Made by a program: the position numbers and the translations under genes
Notes under the pieces: generated by a model
What the model saw: only the letters and a program-made list of their open reading frames with translations
Database searches by the model: none
What the model was told of the DNA's origin: nothing
Shown: positions 17,004 to 25,889 of the stretch, one piece after another
How positions within the stretch are numbered: position 1 is the first letter of the stretch
How the letters are laid out: each line of letters opens with the position of its first letter
Source of the DNA: Leptolyngbya sp. NIES-2104
GTDB taxonomy: Bacteria > Cyanobacteriota > Cyanobacteriia > Leptolyngbyales > Leptolyngbyaceae
DNA length: 64,000 nucleotides
NCBI RefSeq assembly: GCF_001485215.1
Contig: NZ_BBWW01000001.1
Span: 372,001 to 436,000, forward strand
Reading direction: 5' to 3'

Positions 17004-18116
17004 TCAACGATTTACGATTGTTGGACTGAGCGTAGCTTTTCTGCGCTTACGATACCACCACATGACGAATCCTGTGATCATTAGAATTGTCGGCGCGAAT
17101 CCAACAAACACATAAAAGATCCGAGTCGGTAAGCCACCAAATGTACCATAGTGAATCGGCGTGAACGCATTGAGAACTCGATCGCCGAGGTTTGCAGTGC
17201 GGCTATCTTTGACCTGTAGAACTTTTCCACTGTATTGATCGAGCTTGACAGAGCTGATAAAGTCTTCGCGGTCTTCGGGCAGCTTCTTAAAAATGTGAAA
17301 CACGCCATCAGGACTAGACGGCAGAATTACAAACGTATTCACCGCACCCGGAAGTGCAGTGTTCGATCGACGAATGATCTCATCTAAGCTTAGAGGTTTA
17401 CTCTTCGTGACAGTGGATTGCACTTCTGGTGGTTTCGGTGTGAAGGTTGCTGCGTAGATCAGTGGTTCTGTTTGCTCGTAGAAATTCCAGCAAAATCCAG
17501 TCAATGCGATCGCGCTCAAAAATCCCGCCGTAACAATGCCCGCTACTTTGTGAATGTCGTAGTGAACTCGTTTCGGATGAGCATTCCACTTGATTTCGAA
17601 TCCAAGAAAAAACTTGCGCCAACCTGACCACAACGCAATCCCAGTCAGGCTTAAAACACAGAGCATCAATGCTGCAACTCCAACAATTTTCATGCCGATT
17701 TCGCCTGCGAACAATTGGTAATGCAGCGTTAAGGCACGATTGAACAATGCGGTTTCTCGTTGTCGATCTCCGATCACAGATCCAATGTATGGATTTACAA
17801 ATACTTCCCACTGAGTCTGATCTGGGCGATTCAACCGAACAGTATAAAATTCCTGACTCGGAAGCATTTGCACCTGTGCAATCTTCCAATCTGGATGATC
17901 GGCATAAGTGGCTTGAACGGTTTCGACGATCGCGCCGATGGAAAGCCTTTGTTCTTGATGAATCACACGCCCAAAACGTTGTTGAATGATCCAATCATCA
18001 GTTTCATGCTCAAAGACCAGCAAGCTACCTGTTAAACCAACAACGACCAGAATCAAGCCGACAAACAAGCCCAGGTAACGATGAACTGTAAAAATGGTGT
18101 TTCGGAAGGATTTCAT
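17004..18116 (-). CDS. PepSY-associated TM protein (PiuB-like, iron-related)
   Basis: A 370-residue integral membrane protein starting MKSFRNTIFTVHRYLGLFVG, with GGAG upstream of the ATG at 18116. It has the typical PepSY_TM plan: one N-terminal helix (LFVGLILVVVGLTGSLLVFEHE), a PepSY-like domain, two central helices with HYQLFAGEIG and a HYDIHKVAG motif, and a last helix ending in MWWYRKRRK. Relatives act as heme-containing ferric reductases or accessories of siderophore uptake. It is the third gene of a TonB receptor-lipoprotein-PepSY series with gaps of about 14 bases, which supports iron use. Confidence 0.85.
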   Translation of the reverse strand: MKSFRNTIFTVHRYLGLFVGLILVVVGLTGSLLVFEHETDDWIIQQRFGRVIHQEQRLSIGAIVETVQATYADHPDWKIAQVQMLPSQEFYTVRLNRPDQTQWEVFVNPYIGSVIGDRQRETALFNRALTLHYQLFAGEIGMKIVGVAALMLCVLSLTGIALWSGWRKFFLGFEIKWNAHPKRVHYDIHKVAGIVTAGFLSAIALTGFCWNFYEQTEPLIYAATFTPKPPEVQSTVTKSKPLSLDEIIRRSNTALPGAVNTFVILPSSPDGVFHIFKKLPEDREDFISSVKLDQYSGKVLQVKDSRTANLGDRVLNAFTPIHYGTFGGLPTRIFYVFVGFAPTILMITGFVMWWYRKRRKATLSPTIVNR

Positions 18117-18129
18117 GATGTCTGCTCCT

Positions 18130-18744
18130 TTATCCTTTGCCACACTTGGTTTTGCCGCCCCCACAATAGGTCGCAAACCACGGACTAAACTGAGCAGCAT
18201 TCTCCTCGTTCGTACTCATTCTCAACAATGTGGCAAAGCTAGATTGATCATTGCCGTAGCGAACGTGCATATGAATCGGCTCATCATGCGGTGCAGTGAG
18301 TGTTAGATACTGGAATCGCTTACAGTTTGGATCTTGGTCTTCATCGTTTGCCAACTCAAACAGATCCCAGGTTGCTTTGAAGGCTTGATAGTATTTTGGA
18401 TCAGGAGCCGCGCCCATATAGATGTAGTGGCAATTTCGAGCGATCGCACTTTTTCCAGCCGCATCTTTGTAAAAGGTAATCTTCTCCATTTTTGAGATGC
18501 CAATGCGCTTTGGATTGCGCGGATCTTTGATCGAGCTTTCTTGTTCAGTATTGAGCATGAATGTGCCGTTGTAGCCTAAATAAGGAACTTTGTAAGCATT
18601 GGGAGAAATCACTTGAGCGACAGAGGAAGAATCTGACTGAGACGCGATCGATACAGATTGAGTTGCGGACGGAATAGCGTTTGGCTGACAAGCAACCGTG
18701 ATCGTGCTACTTGCAATCACAGTCCAACATGAACCTAATTTCAT
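18130..18744 (-). CDS. Unassigned secreted, probable lipoprotein of the iron-uptake block
   Basis: A 204-residue protein with a lipobox-like ITVAC ending at residue 19, then a Ser/Gln-rich linker and a compact domain. That domain has NCHYIYMGAAP and a His-rich HDEPIHMHVRYG. The C-terminus is unusual (YCGGGKTKCGKG), with two cysteines that could bind metal or form a disulfide. I do not recognise a family. It lies between the TonB receptor and the PepSY protein with about 15-base gaps on both sides, so co-expression and a role in metal handling are inferred. Confidence 0.75.
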   Translation of the reverse strand: MKLGSCWTVIASSTITVACQPNAIPSATQSVSIASQSDSSSVAQVISPNAYKVPYLGYNGTFMLNTEQESSIKDPRNPKRIGISKMEKITFYKDAAGKSAIARNCHYIYMGAAPDPKYYQAFKATWDLFELANDEDQDPNCKRFQYLTLTAPHDEPIHMHVRYGNDQSSFATLLRMSTNEENAAQFSPWFATYCGGGKTKCGKG

Positions 18745-18759
18745 ACAGAGCGCTCCTGA

Positions 18760-21291
18760 TTAAAATTGCACTGACACAGACCCAACCACCGTGAGCGGTT
18801 CGCCAAATTCGATTCCACCTTCGTTGCCCGTTGCGGCTCGAACATATTTTGCGTTACCAATGTTTCGCACATTAATCGCAAACCGATAGCGATCGCGGCG
18901 GTAAAAGATGCCTAAATTACCAATCAGATAGTCACCGACTTGATAGCTATTTGCTAAATCTCCAAAGCGATCGCTGACATAGTTAATGCCTGCCCCAAAT
19001 CCAAATCCTCTCAAAGCACCGGAGCGAATTTCATAGGTTGTCCACAAACTTGCACTATGTTTTGGAACGCCGAATAACCGATTGCCAATGATATCAGGAT
19101 CGGTATCGTCACTGACTTTAGCATCGGTATAAGCATAAGAACCGATGATTTTCCAACCCGGTAAAATTTCGCCAGCGACATCGAATTCGATTCCTTGGCT
19201 CTTTTGTTCACCCACTGCGATCGAGAATAAAGGAAAGTTCGGATCAGTCACTGCAACATTTTGCTTCGTGATGTTGAAATAAGTTAGGGTTGCTAAAACT
19301 CTTTGATTGAATAGCTCAGTTTTCAAGCCAACTTCAAACCCGCTTCCCCGCTCTGGCTCTAGGATTGCATCACTTGCTGAGCTTGCTGTATTCGGATTGA
19401 ACGATTGAGAATAATTTGCAAACAAAGAGAGCGCTGGAATCGGTCGATAAAGCAACCCAACTCGCGGAGTGACAGCACGATCGCTTTGCTCTGAATCAGC
19501 ACCTTCAAGCTCTAAGCCTAAATCCGTGGCGATGTTGGTTGTCTTTCGAGTCACCGAGTCATAGCGGAGTCCAGCAACTAAAATCAAGTTATCTAGCAAA
19601 TAAACTTGGTCTTGCAGATAAATGCCTAGTCGATTTCCGGTAACGGTTTCATCACTAAAAAGCGGAATCACAGACCGATTTGGTTTTGGAACGAAATCGT
19701 AGTCTGGATTGAAAATATCGATCGTTGAAGGATTCTCAGCATCAAATAGCGTGTAAATTCTAGACTCACTGCGATTGAGATCAATTCCTGCTGTGAGCGT
19801 GTGTCTGACAGACCCCGTTCTAAAATTGCCGACAACGCTGGTGTACAAAGAATACGATCGATCTTGTCCATCTTGATCCGCATAGAACCGAGTTACGAGC
19901 GCATCTTCAACAATGAACGGTAAAGCAACAACACTATAGTTGTAGTCATAGGAAATGTATCGGAAACCATTTCGCAGTCTCCAATCATTGTTGAATCGAT
20001 GTTCAAGGTCATAACCAAGACTGAGATAATCAGTCTTAATCGAGTCGTCTGGATTGTTAATCACTCGACCTCTGGGGATTGGAGCCACACCCTCTCCAAA
20101 CTGAGTGACACCAAAATCAGCAGGCTCATCTCTGCGAATGTACTCCAACGAAAGATTGAGATCAGTCCGATCGCTCAATTTCCAACTTAAGGAAGGCGCG
20201 ATCGCAAATCGATTGATGTCCGTGTCAAAATCTCGAAAACTCTCTTCGCGCAGATAGACTGCATTCAAGCGATAAAGCACTTTTCCGTCATCGCTCAACG
20301 GACCCGAAATATCCAGCCGAGGACGCACCAACCCACGACTTCCAAGCTGAAGTTCCGCTTCATAAAATGGAGTTGCTAACGGTTTCTTGGACACTAAGTT
20401 AATGATTCCACCTGGATCAATCTGTCCATACAAAATTGAAGCAGGACCTTTCAACACTTCAATCCGCTCTAGATTGGAAACTTCTGGAATCGCCTGAAAG
20501 CTACCATAGATCCGATATCCATCTCTCAAAGTTGGAACAGAGCCACCTAATTGATTCCCAAAGCCACGAATATTAAAACTTGCTTCCCGTCCTCCATTTG
20601 TGCCAGCAAAGTTCACGCTACTAATGTTGCTCAGTGCATCTTCGATTCGAGTCACCTGCTGATCCCGAAGCACTTCTTGGGGAATCGCTTGAACCGAAAA
20701 AGGCGTTTCTAAGATTGGTGTGTCTGTTCCGGTTGCTGTAGAAGCGTTCGGGACACGGTAGCTCGGAGCTTGATTTCCCGTTACTGTAATTTCTTCTTCG
20801 TTCTCGTCAGGAGGCTGTGAGATTGGATCGGGCTGAGCAATGACTGTGGCAGTTGGAACAGCCGTTTTACCGATAACCTGTACCTGAACGCGATTAGCTT
20901 CTAGCTGTGTCACTATCACCGTTTCGGTTGAAGTATCTGCTTGAAAGGGGCGCTGAAGTGTGACATTCGCGACTTCGATCGTTAACGTTTTACCTTCGAC
21001 ACTCTGAATCGCTTGCAGTGCTGTTGGGGTTGTAGTTTGAAGAACAATTTGCAGCCCTGTATCAGTTCGATCGAGCCGGACATTGGTGACTTGGATCGGC
21101 GCTTGGGACAAAGGAGGGGATTGCGATAACCAGTCTTGAACCGTCGTGGCAGGACGATCGACTTCACTGAGTCGAGGTATTGCATCGCGGCTCGGCGTTG
21201 AAGAGTTTGTCAGATCTTCGGCTCGCAGCGATGGAGCAATCAGCAGAAAAATACTTCCTGATAGCGATCGTAATAAATGAGAATTCTTCAC
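18760..21291 (-). CDS. TonB-dependent siderophore receptor with AMIN domain
   Basis: An 843-residue outer-membrane receptor. A signal peptide ends at LRA (residue ~24). Residues ~60-150 form an AMIN domain (IQVTNVRLDRTDTGLQIVLQ), a cyanobacterial addition. A TonB-box-like EEEITVTG then precedes the plug (VQAIPQEVLRDQQVTRIEDAL, NIRGFGNQLGG, LKGPASILYGQIDPGG), and the beta-barrel ends in Phe. It imports ferric siderophores using energy from TonB-ExbBD. It is the first gene of the iron block, with a weak Fur-box-like sequence upstream. Confidence 0.93.
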   Translation of the reverse strand: MKNSHLLRSLSGSIFLLIAPSLRAEDLTNSSTPSRDAIPRLSEVDRPATTVQDWLSQSPPLSQAPIQVTNVRLDRTDTGLQIVLQTTTPTALQAIQSVEGKTLTIEVANVTLQRPFQADTSTETVIVTQLEANRVQVQVIGKTAVPTATVIAQPDPISQPPDENEEEITVTGNQAPSYRVPNASTATGTDTPILETPFSVQAIPQEVLRDQQVTRIEDALSNISSVNFAGTNGGREASFNIRGFGNQLGGSVPTLRDGYRIYGSFQAIPEVSNLERIEVLKGPASILYGQIDPGGIINLVSKKPLATPFYEAELQLGSRGLVRPRLDISGPLSDDGKVLYRLNAVYLREESFRDFDTDINRFAIAPSLSWKLSDRTDLNLSLEYIRRDEPADFGVTQFGEGVAPIPRGRVINNPDDSIKTDYLSLGYDLEHRFNNDWRLRNGFRYISYDYNYSVVALPFIVEDALVTRFYADQDGQDRSYSLYTSVVGNFRTGSVRHTLTAGIDLNRSESRIYTLFDAENPSTIDIFNPDYDFVPKPNRSVIPLFSDETVTGNRLGIYLQDQVYLLDNLILVAGLRYDSVTRKTTNIATDLGLELEGADSEQSDRAVTPRVGLLYRPIPALSLFANYSQSFNPNTASSASDAILEPERGSGFEVGLKTELFNQRVLATLTYFNITKQNVAVTDPNFPLFSIAVGEQKSQGIEFDVAGEILPGWKIIGSYAYTDAKVSDDTDPDIIGNRLFGVPKHSASLWTTYEIRSGALRGFGFGAGINYVSDRFGDLANSYQVGDYLIGNLGIFYRRDRYRFAINVRNIGNAKYVRAATGNEGGIEFGEPLTVVGSVSVQF

Positions 21292-21445
21292 AATTGTACC
21301 TCACACCAAAACTGAAGAGCAGAAAAAAGGCATTGCAAAATTAGCCTTTAAGCAAGAGCTTAAGGGACTTTCAGCCACAAGAGCCTCTCCACGAACACTT
21401 TACGATCGCGGAGTATTGAAAATAAGCATAGGGCTTATATTATGA

Positions 21446-21466
21446 TCAAATGAGATTTATTTGCAA
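21446..21466 (-). promoter_or_regulatory. Weak Fur-box-like sequence upstream of the TonB receptor
   Basis: The minus strand reads TTGCAAATAAATCTCATTTG about 155 bases before the receptor start, matching the 19-bp Fur consensus at roughly ten positions. A CATAAT hexamer lies a few bases downstream and could be a -10 box. Fur control of such receptors is well known, but the match here is marginal. Confidence 0.3.
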
Positions 21467-21562
21467 TAGCTGAGCAAGCAGAATGCTGATCCGAAAAAAC
21501 AACTCACGATCGCCACACTTTGCCAACAGAGCGATCCAAAGCAAATTCAAGTTCGCGAATTT

Positions 21563-21979
21563 CTAAACGTAAGTTGCCATGAGCCAACCAAGTCCCAGAC
21601 CCAACCAAGCCACTACAACGAGAATTCCTAACGCTTGGTGCTGAGTGTATTCTGCGGTTTGCAAATCCAATCGCACCAAAGCTTCTGCGGTCAATACCAT
21701 GATGATCGGCAAAAAGATCTTGAACCAGTTGAGCAGAATCGATGCAAAACCAGCAAACATAAGCAGGCTGAGAAAAGCAACCGTATCGGAGCGAAACCAT
21801 CTCGCCAACATCTTTTCAGAACTGGTAAGCGGGTGCATCAAAATAATCGCCAGTACAAGACCCAGCCCAGCCGCAGAAGCCACAGATGTCCACAAATGAG
21901 CCGTTGAGATCACAATCTTGCCGAATACCGCATAAGCGATAAACAGCAGTGTTGCCGTCATCCAGGGAAATCTTTTCAT
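21563..21979 (-). CDS. Small four-helix membrane protein coupled to the glucosidase gene
   Basis: About 138 residues from the ATG at 21979, which overlaps the TGA of the glucosidase gene as ATGA, so translational coupling decides the start. Four hydrophobic segments are visible, ending in LGILVVVAWLGLGLGWLMA, with a short charged stretch (SSEKMLARWFRSD) in the middle. I do not recognise a family. It is the last gene of the phoH-glucosidase series. Confidence 0.65.
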   Translation of the reverse strand: MKRFPWMTATLLFIAYAVFGKIVISTAHLWTSVASAAGLGLVLAIILMHPLTSSEKMLARWFRSDTVAFLSLLMFAGFASILLNWFKIFLPIIMVLTAEALVRLDLQTAEYTQHQALGILVVVAWLGLGLGWLMATYV

Positions 21980-23346
21980 ACGACGCGATTTTGGCGAATA
22001 CACTCAGCGTACCAGTGATAACTCGATTTCGGGATGCGCTTCTGATTTTTGTAATCGACATACGTGATGCCAAATCGTCGATCGTATCCCCAAGCCCATT
22101 CAAAGTTATCCAGAAAACTCCATACAAAGTAACCTTTGATCGGATAACCCTCTGATACTGCTCGATGAACGCCTTGAAGGTGCTGACGTAAGTAAAGAAT
22201 GCGATCGAGATCCAACACTTCCCCAGACGATTTCAATTGATCCTGAGCAGCACACCCATTTTCAGTAATGTAAATCTTCAAATCCGGACGGTTCAACGTT
22301 TCGCTAACGTGCCGAATTCCCCAGTACAACGACTCTGGAACCAGTTGCAACCACGGCATATTTAAACCTGGATAACGGGATGGAAAATCAATCCATTCAC
22401 AGCCCTGCCAATTGTCCGCTGCTCTGATGTAAGTTCCGGTGTAAATGTTTAACCCCACAAAATCTAAAGGTTGATGAATGGTTTCGAGATCGCCTTGTTG
22501 AATCTCCGGAATATCATTTTTCAACTGTTCTAGAAATGCTGGATTATATGAACCTGTCAACGCTGGATAGATAATTCCGCCATTCTGACAGTGATATTGG
22601 AACGCTTTCTTTGCTGCTTCGATATTCTCAGGAGATTCATTAATCGGAACAGTGACACCAAAGTTATCGACTAAGCCGATCGAGGATTTTACCGAGTTCG
22701 ATCGAATTGCCTGACACGCTAACCCATGAGCTAGTAACGCATGATGTGAAGTCTGCCAAACTTCTTTTCGAGAGCCAACCCGCTTTCCTGGAGCGTGTTT
22801 CGGCTTTTCTAACACGTCGTAGCCCATGTGCGTAAAGCAGGTGATTTCGTTGAGCGTCATCCAGTTCGTAACGCGATCGCCCAATCGAGACACAACGACA
22901 CTCACATAGTCCGCAAAATCCTTTGCCATTTCCCGACTGCGCCAAGACCCATATCGATCTTCCAACGCCTGCGGACTATCCCAATGAAACAACGTCGCCC
23001 AAGGTGTAATTCCGTGATCAAGCAAGCAATCGACTAATCGACAGTAGAAATCGATTCCTGCTTCATTCACGGCTCCCCGTCCGTCTGGAACAATTCGACA
23101 CCAGGAAATGCTGAAACGGTAGTGTTTCACGCCCAATTCCGCCATCAATTTGATGTCATCTTTGTAGCGATCGTAATGTTCGCAAGCGATCGCGCCAGTG
23201 TCTCCCCCAAGCGTACTTCCTCTCTTTGCGCTGAATGTATCCCAAACGCTCGGTTTGCGCCCGTCTCGATTCACGGCTCCTTCGATCTGATACGCAGAAG
23301 TTGCAGTTCCCCATTCAAAGTCATCTGGAAATTGATAGCTAACCAT
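21976..23346 (-). CDS. GH1 beta-glucosidase
   Basis: A 456-residue family 1 glycoside hydrolase. The N-terminal signature FEWGTATSAYQIEG, the acid/base Glu167 in TLNE and the nucleophile Glu362 in ITENG are all present, as is the C-terminal WSFLDNFEWAWGY. It hydrolyses beta-linked glucosides with retention; there is no signal peptide, so it acts in the cytosol. It overlaps the small membrane gene at its 5' end by 8 bases and another at its 3' end by 4. Confidence 0.95.
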   Translation of the reverse strand: MVSYQFPDDFEWGTATSAYQIEGAVNRDGRKPSVWDTFSAKRGSTLGGDTGAIACEHYDRYKDDIKLMAELGVKHYRFSISWCRIVPDGRGAVNEAGIDFYCRLVDCLLDHGITPWATLFHWDSPQALEDRYGSWRSREMAKDFADYVSVVVSRLGDRVTNWMTLNEITCFTHMGYDVLEKPKHAPGKRVGSRKEVWQTSHHALLAHGLACQAIRSNSVKSSIGLVDNFGVTVPINESPENIEAAKKAFQYHCQNGGIIYPALTGSYNPAFLEQLKNDIPEIQQGDLETIHQPLDFVGLNIYTGTYIRAADNWQGCEWIDFPSRYPGLNMPWLQLVPESLYWGIRHVSETLNRPDLKIYITENGCAAQDQLKSSGEVLDLDRILYLRQHLQGVHRAVSEGYPIKGYFVWSFLDNFEWAWGYDRRFGITYVDYKNQKRIPKSSYHWYAECIRQNRVV

Positions 23347-23533
23347 TTTTTAGAGAAGCTAAAAGTACAGTTGCCAGAATGGTTGTAGGCGATAGTACCG
23401 CTAACAGTACGTTAAAGGTCGTAGGTTCAATCTCTACAAAAGGAGCGAGATATTTAATCGCGATCGCAATTAATAACGACGCTCCCATCACTTTGAAAAT
23501 AACCGAGAGCGTATCAGCGTTCATACTGTTCAT
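23339..23533 (-). CDS. Very small membrane protein between phoH and the glucosidase
   Basis: A 64-residue protein with two hydrophobic helices (FKVMGASLLIAIAIKYLAPF and NVLLAVLSPTTILATVLLAS). Its start overlaps the last 20 bases of phoH and its end overlaps the glucosidase start, so it is likely co-translated. A second in-frame ATG lies nine bases later. I recognise no family; the composition and tight packing make it a believable gene. Confidence 0.6.
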   Translation of the reverse strand: MNSMNADTLSVIFKVMGASLLIAIAIKYLAPFVEIEPTTFNVLLAVLSPTTILATVLLASLKNG

Positions 23534-24467
23534 AAGCTTCTACAATTTTCTGCACGAGTGGATGACGCACCACATCAGCTTTGTTCAAGGTGCAAAATGC
23601 GATCGTATCGATCGATTTCAAAATCTTCTGCGCCATTGCTAATCCTGATTCCTGGTGCATCGGTAAATCTGTCTGCGTCAAATCTCCCGTTACGACCATT
23701 TTGGATTTAAACCCAATCCGAGTCAGTAACATTTTCATTTGTGCAGGCGTTGTATTTTGCGCTTCATCGATAATCACAAACGCATTGTTTAAAGTTCGTC
23801 CTCGCATATAAGCGATCGGGGCTACTTCAATGATTCCACGTTCCATCAATCCGCTAATTTTCTCAGGCTCGACAAATTCGTAAAGCGCATCATAAAGCGG
23901 ACGCAGATAAGGATCAATCTTCTGCTGCAAATCTCCCGGTAAGAATCCGAGTCTTTCCCCTGCTTCCACAGCCGGACGAGTCAAAATTAAGCGCTCATAC
24001 TGATTCGATAACAGTGCTTGAATCGCTAAAACTGCCGCTAAATAAGTCTTACCCGTTCCCGCCGGACCAATACAGAACGTTAAATCGTGCGTTCTCACTG
24101 CTTGAATATATTGCCGCTGTCGAAACGTTTTCGCCCGAACCGCTTCCCCACGCCGCGTCCGTCCCAACACATCCTGCTGAATCGTCTCTAATTCACCTTC
24201 TTGCTGCGTATCGAGTGCATGACGCGCTGTGAGAATATCCACGCTCGAAATCGCCTGCCCTTTACTCCAGGAAGATTCCAGCGCACCGATCAACCGCTTA
24301 ATTAGCTCAATTTGATTCGGCGTTCCAGTAATCACCAAGTCTTGCCCGCGTAACACGAGTGTCGCTCCGGTCTGGCGGGCGATCGTTTTGAGATTATCTT
24401 CCTGAACGCCAGAGAGAGCAATCGCGCTTTCAGGACTCGGCAAAGGCAGCGTAAATGTTTCGACCAT
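23514..24467 (-). CDS. PhoH-family P-loop ATPase
   Basis: About 317 residues from the ATG at 24467 (MVETFTLPLPSPESAI), which matches the usual PhoH length; a TTG at 24542 would add unconserved residues. An N-terminal KH-like region (ATLVLRGQDLVITG) is followed by the PhoH ATPase with Walker A GPAGTGKT and Walker B FVIIDEAQN, and the ILTRPAVEAGERLGFLPG segment. PhoH proteins are ATPases tied to RNA metabolism or phosphate stress. It opens an overlapping run of four genes. Confidence 0.92.
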   Translation of the reverse strand: MVETFTLPLPSPESAIALSGVQEDNLKTIARQTGATLVLRGQDLVITGTPNQIELIKRLIGALESSWSKGQAISSVDILTARHALDTQQEGELETIQQDVLGRTRRGEAVRAKTFRQRQYIQAVRTHDLTFCIGPAGTGKTYLAAVLAIQALLSNQYERLILTRPAVEAGERLGFLPGDLQQKIDPYLRPLYDALYEFVEPEKISGLMERGIIEVAPIAYMRGRTLNNAFVIIDEAQNTTPAQMKMLLTRIGFKSKMVVTGDLTQTDLPMHQESGLAMAQKILKSIDTIAFCTLNKADVVRHPLVQKIVEAYEQYER

Positions 24468-24565
24468 GCAATACCCAAAGAAGGATTCTATATTTAGTCT
24501 AGGGGTTTCATCTGCGATTGAGTCGAGAAAATTTACAATCAAGATAGTTTCACGATTAGAAATCC

Positions 24566-25132
24566 ATGAGCCAAACGAAAAGCGGCGTTCGTTGGACGAT
24601 TCAAGACATCGAAGCCATGCCCGATAACGAATGGATTCGATACGAAATCATCGACGGAGAACTGTTCGTGACGCGATCGCCCCACTGCCAACACCAAAAA
24701 GTCACAGGAAGAATCTTCGCAGTGCTCGATCGCTGGTCTACCGAACACGATCGAGGTGAGGCGTTCATTATGCCAGGTCTAATCTTCTCGGATGCCGACA
24801 ATGTTTCTCCGGATGTTGTCTGGATAAGCCGCGATCGCTATGCTCAAATCGTGGACGAAGCCGGACATTTCCAAGGTGCACCAGAATTAGTCGCCGAAGT
24901 CCTTTCACCGGGAAAAGCCAACGAAGATCGCGATCGTTCTGCCAAACTCAAACTTTATTCCACTCAGGGCGTACAAGAATATTGGATTGTCGATCGCATC
25001 ACTCAACGCCTCGAAGTCTATCGCCGCGAAAACGCCCAACTCGTTTTAGTTGCAACCTTATTACCCGGAGACACTCTTACTTCGCCACTCCTACCCGAAT
25101 TCGCTTGTGAAGTGGCTCAATTGTTCCGTTAA
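24566..25132 (+). CDS. Uma2-family (DUF820) protein
   Basis: A 188-residue intact Uma2 protein with IRYEIIDGELFVT, VSPDVVWISRDR, LVAEVLSPG and VQEYWIVDR as core nuclease-like motifs. The role of the family is not established. It is divergent from phoH and convergent with khpA. Its stop codon merges with the A-run of the khpA terminator. Confidence 0.88.
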   Translation: MSQTKSGVRWTIQDIEAMPDNEWIRYEIIDGELFVTRSPHCQHQKVTGRIFAVLDRWSTEHDRGEAFIMPGLIFSDADNVSPDVVWISRDRYAQIVDEAGHFQGAPELVAEVLSPGKANEDRDRSAKLKLYSTQGVQEYWIVDRITQRLEVYRRENAQLVLVATLLPGDTLTSPLLPEFACEVAQLFR

Positions 25133-25156
25133 AAAAAGCACCTCACAAAGAGATGC
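25131..25156 (-). terminator. Rho-independent terminator of the rpsP-khpA operon
   Basis: On the minus strand GCATCTC, a five-base loop and GAGGTGC (one mismatch) are followed by seven T. It lies ten bases past the khpA stop. It also covers the last bases of the convergent Uma2 gene. Confidence 0.7.
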
Positions 25157-25166
25157 CTTCAGAATA

Positions 25167-25517
25167 CTAATTTTTCGTCGGTCGCTTCGGAGCATCTGGG
25201 CGAGGTGAAGAGCGAGTAGTACGAGGCGGACGATCCTCGTCGTTATCCCGATTCTGTCCACTGCCGTAAATATCCAAACTTACGGTTTGTCCGACTGATG
25301 CCGCGACTCCCTCGATCGCGCTCCGAATCGCCTGAACATTCCGACCACCGCGCCCAAACACGCGCCCTTTATCCGTCCCTTCAAACGCCATCCGTATCCA
25401 AATGCGCGATCCATTGGCTAACACTTCACAATCGACCCGCAGCGCATCAGGCGTTTCTAAAAAGGGTTGAACGAGAAACCGGATCAGTCCGGCATAATCA
25501 GGAGTTGCAGATTTCAC
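25167..25517 (-). CDS. khpA: KH-domain RNA-binding protein KhpA
   Basis: A 116-residue protein. A single KH domain spans residues ~5-80 with the GXXG-type loop in GRVFGRGGRNVQAIR, which contacts RNA. The C-terminal ~35 residues are a disordered, charged, proline-rich tail. KhpA often pairs with KhpB and binds small and messenger RNAs. It follows rpsP by five bases, a very common bacterial arrangement. Confidence 0.92.
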   Translation of the reverse strand: MKSATPDYAGLIRFLVQPFLETPDALRVDCEVLANGSRIWIRMAFEGTDKGRVFGRGGRNVQAIRSAIEGVAASVGQTVSLDIYGSGQNRDNDEDRPPRTTRSSPRPDAPKRPTKN

Positions 25518-25522
25518 AAGCT

Positions 25523-25780
25523 TTAGACAGATTCAGATTTCAATTGCTCAAGCACGTTGTTCTTGAAGAGAATATCACGAACGGTCTCGGTCGGCTGTGC
25601 GCCTTTCTTTAACCAATCGAGAATCACAGGCACATCGAGCCTGACTTCATCCGATCGCGGATTATAAAATCCGACTTCTGCCAACGGACGACCATCGCGA
25701 CGAGACGTGCTTTGAGCGACCACAATCCGATAACTAGCTTCGCGTTTTTTACCGAAGCGCTTTAATCTCAATTTGAGCAT
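25523..25780 (-). CDS. rpsP: 30S ribosomal protein S16
   Basis: An 85-residue S16 beginning [20 protein letters not shown], with the family segments [16 protein letters not shown] and [10 protein letters not shown]. It is a structural part of the small ribosomal subunit. The ATG at 25780 is set by alignment to the family and by AAGGAG about 15 bases upstream; a much longer frame upstream is not coding. It forms an operon with khpA. Confidence 0.96.
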   Translation of the reverse strand: MLKLRLKRFGKKREASYRIVVAQSTSRRDGRPLAEVGFYNPRSDEVRLDVPVILDWLKKGAQPTETVRDILFKNNVLEQLKSESV

Positions 25781-25889
25781 AACTAAAACCGAGGACTCCT
25801 TATTAGAATTACAAAGTGATATGGCACAATTTGCCATACTTCCCGGAATAGTTATCCTAGCATGAGTCCGACACTCTGAGAAAACCCTT

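Noticed and set aside
21504-21800. 98-codon minus-strand frame over the small membrane gene
   Set aside because: Different frame of the membrane protein; Trp/Cys/Arg-rich and lacking a start signal, while the 21979 frame has an ATGA overlap.
23410-23440. tRNA T-arm-like GGTTCAATCTC sequence
   Set aside because: No acceptor stem or anticodon arm can be folded; it lies within a coding frame.
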